In this document: positions 63,803 through 64,000 of the stretch, one piece after another
How the letters are laid out: every line of letters starts with the position of its first letter
Position numbering within the stretch: position 1 is the first letter of the stretch
From: Actinomadura sp. K4S16
GTDB lineage: Bacteria > Actinomycetota > Actinomycetes > Streptosporangiales > Streptosporangiaceae
DNA length: 64,000 nt
Assembly: GCF_008327685.1 (NCBI RefSeq)
Contig: NZ_BDDE01000030.1
Coordinates: forward strand, 78,485 to 142,484
Reading direction: 5' to 3'
The notes under the pieces: generated by a model
The model's input: the letters and a program-made list of their open reading frames with translations, nothing else
Database searches by the model: none
Told to the model about the DNA's origin: nothing
Made by a program: the position numbers and the translations under genes

Positions 63803-64000
63803 TCGCCTCGGAGCGGGAAACGCGAAAGCGGATCCAGCGCGGTGGGTGTCCGTTTCTTGAGAACTCAACAGCGTGTTAAAAGCCAGTGCCTTTATCGGCT
63901 CGGTCGATTGTTCGGCCGGGTCGCCCCGTGCCGCTCTCCTTTGTGGGGGTGGTGGGGATTTCTTTGAGGCAATGCCGCCCCTTTTTGGGGTGGTGATGCT
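63803..64000 (+). other. Leader of a ribosomal RNA operon, 16S gene beyond the window
   Basis: Downstream of P3 the sequence TTGAGAACTCAACAGCGTGT, followed by TAAAAGCCAGTGCC, is the typical actinomycete rrn leader. TCTTTGAGGCAA near 63960 resembles a boxA antitermination signal, and complementary GGGG/CCCC blocks suit the RNase III stem around 16S. The 16S start motif is not reached. No protein-coding sequence is seen in 63443-64000. Confidence 0.75.

Noticed and set aside
1..64000. CRISPR array or tRNA genes
   Set aside because: No series of regularly spaced repeats and no cloverleaf with a GGTTCRA-type T-loop was recognised in the intergenic regions.

Overview
The window reads as chromosomal DNA of a very GC-rich filamentous actinomycete. 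GTG and TTG starts are common, ATGA/GTGA gene overlaps are frequent, and families typical of Streptosporangiales/Streptomycetales occur: PF04672-type methyltransferases, a PadR cluster, an AfsR-like NB-ARC regulator, a DosR-type box and a narGHJI operon. The right end runs into the promoter and leader region of a ribosomal RNA operon, whose layout resembles Actinomadura and relatives. The genus is inference; no 16S sequence lies inside the window.

Layout. 1-11105: end of a HelR-type RNA polymerase recycling ATPase, an SDR/MarR operon with a palindromic operator, a secreted lipase, DUF1801 and AhpD-like proteins, an XRE-NB-ARC-TPR regulator, DUF5996 and DUF4132 proteins, and a frameshifted small monooxygenase-like gene. 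11183-16490: a Tat-exported Lcp-like rubber oxygenase with a clear promoter and operator, a degenerate MBL-fold protein, an acetyl-CoA hydrolase/CoA-transferase, a VOC protein and an HTH-TM-NBR1-Ig protein. 16514-18950: a scrapyard of broken genes (ROK, discoidin, LysR, EamA fragments) around an intact methyltransferase. 19030-25253: a secreted protein, a second methyltransferase, an acyl-CoA synthetase, a coupled pair of small unknowns, and argG behind an ARG box.

25294-29010: aquaporin, Rv1733c-like membrane protein, tandem universal stress protein, TetR regulator with a leaderless-type promoter, HAD phosphatase. 29017-32648: a hydratase / acylating aldehyde dehydrogenase / aldolase operon for the last steps of meta-cleavage aromatic (or steroid ring) catabolism, divergent from an IclR regulator. 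32679-44350: a D-lactate-dehydrogenase-like FAD/Fe-S protein divergent from narK-narGHJI, with a DosR/OsdR-type palindrome between them. This suggests oxygen-limitation control of nitrate respiration. 44417-54797: an oxidoreductase, a rhodanese and a DeoR-controlled CUT2 sugar ABC transporter operon with two FGGY kinases, a histidine phosphatase and a 2-hydroxyacid dehydrogenase; the substrate is unknown.

54833-56566: a Tat-secreted protein gene destroyed by an IS200/IS605-type element that keeps an intact TnpB and a right end, while its tnpA and left end are deleted. 56799-60079: a secreted protein, a hydrolase and a phosphoesterase that diverge from one long palindrome, and a crotonase. 60381-62544: a PadR cluster with a phased repeat operator and two alanine-rich paralogues, the second frameshifted. 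62627-63400: DUF2752 and CD225 membrane proteins. 63515-64000: three tandem rrn promoters and the rRNA leader. No CRISPR array and no tRNA gene was found.
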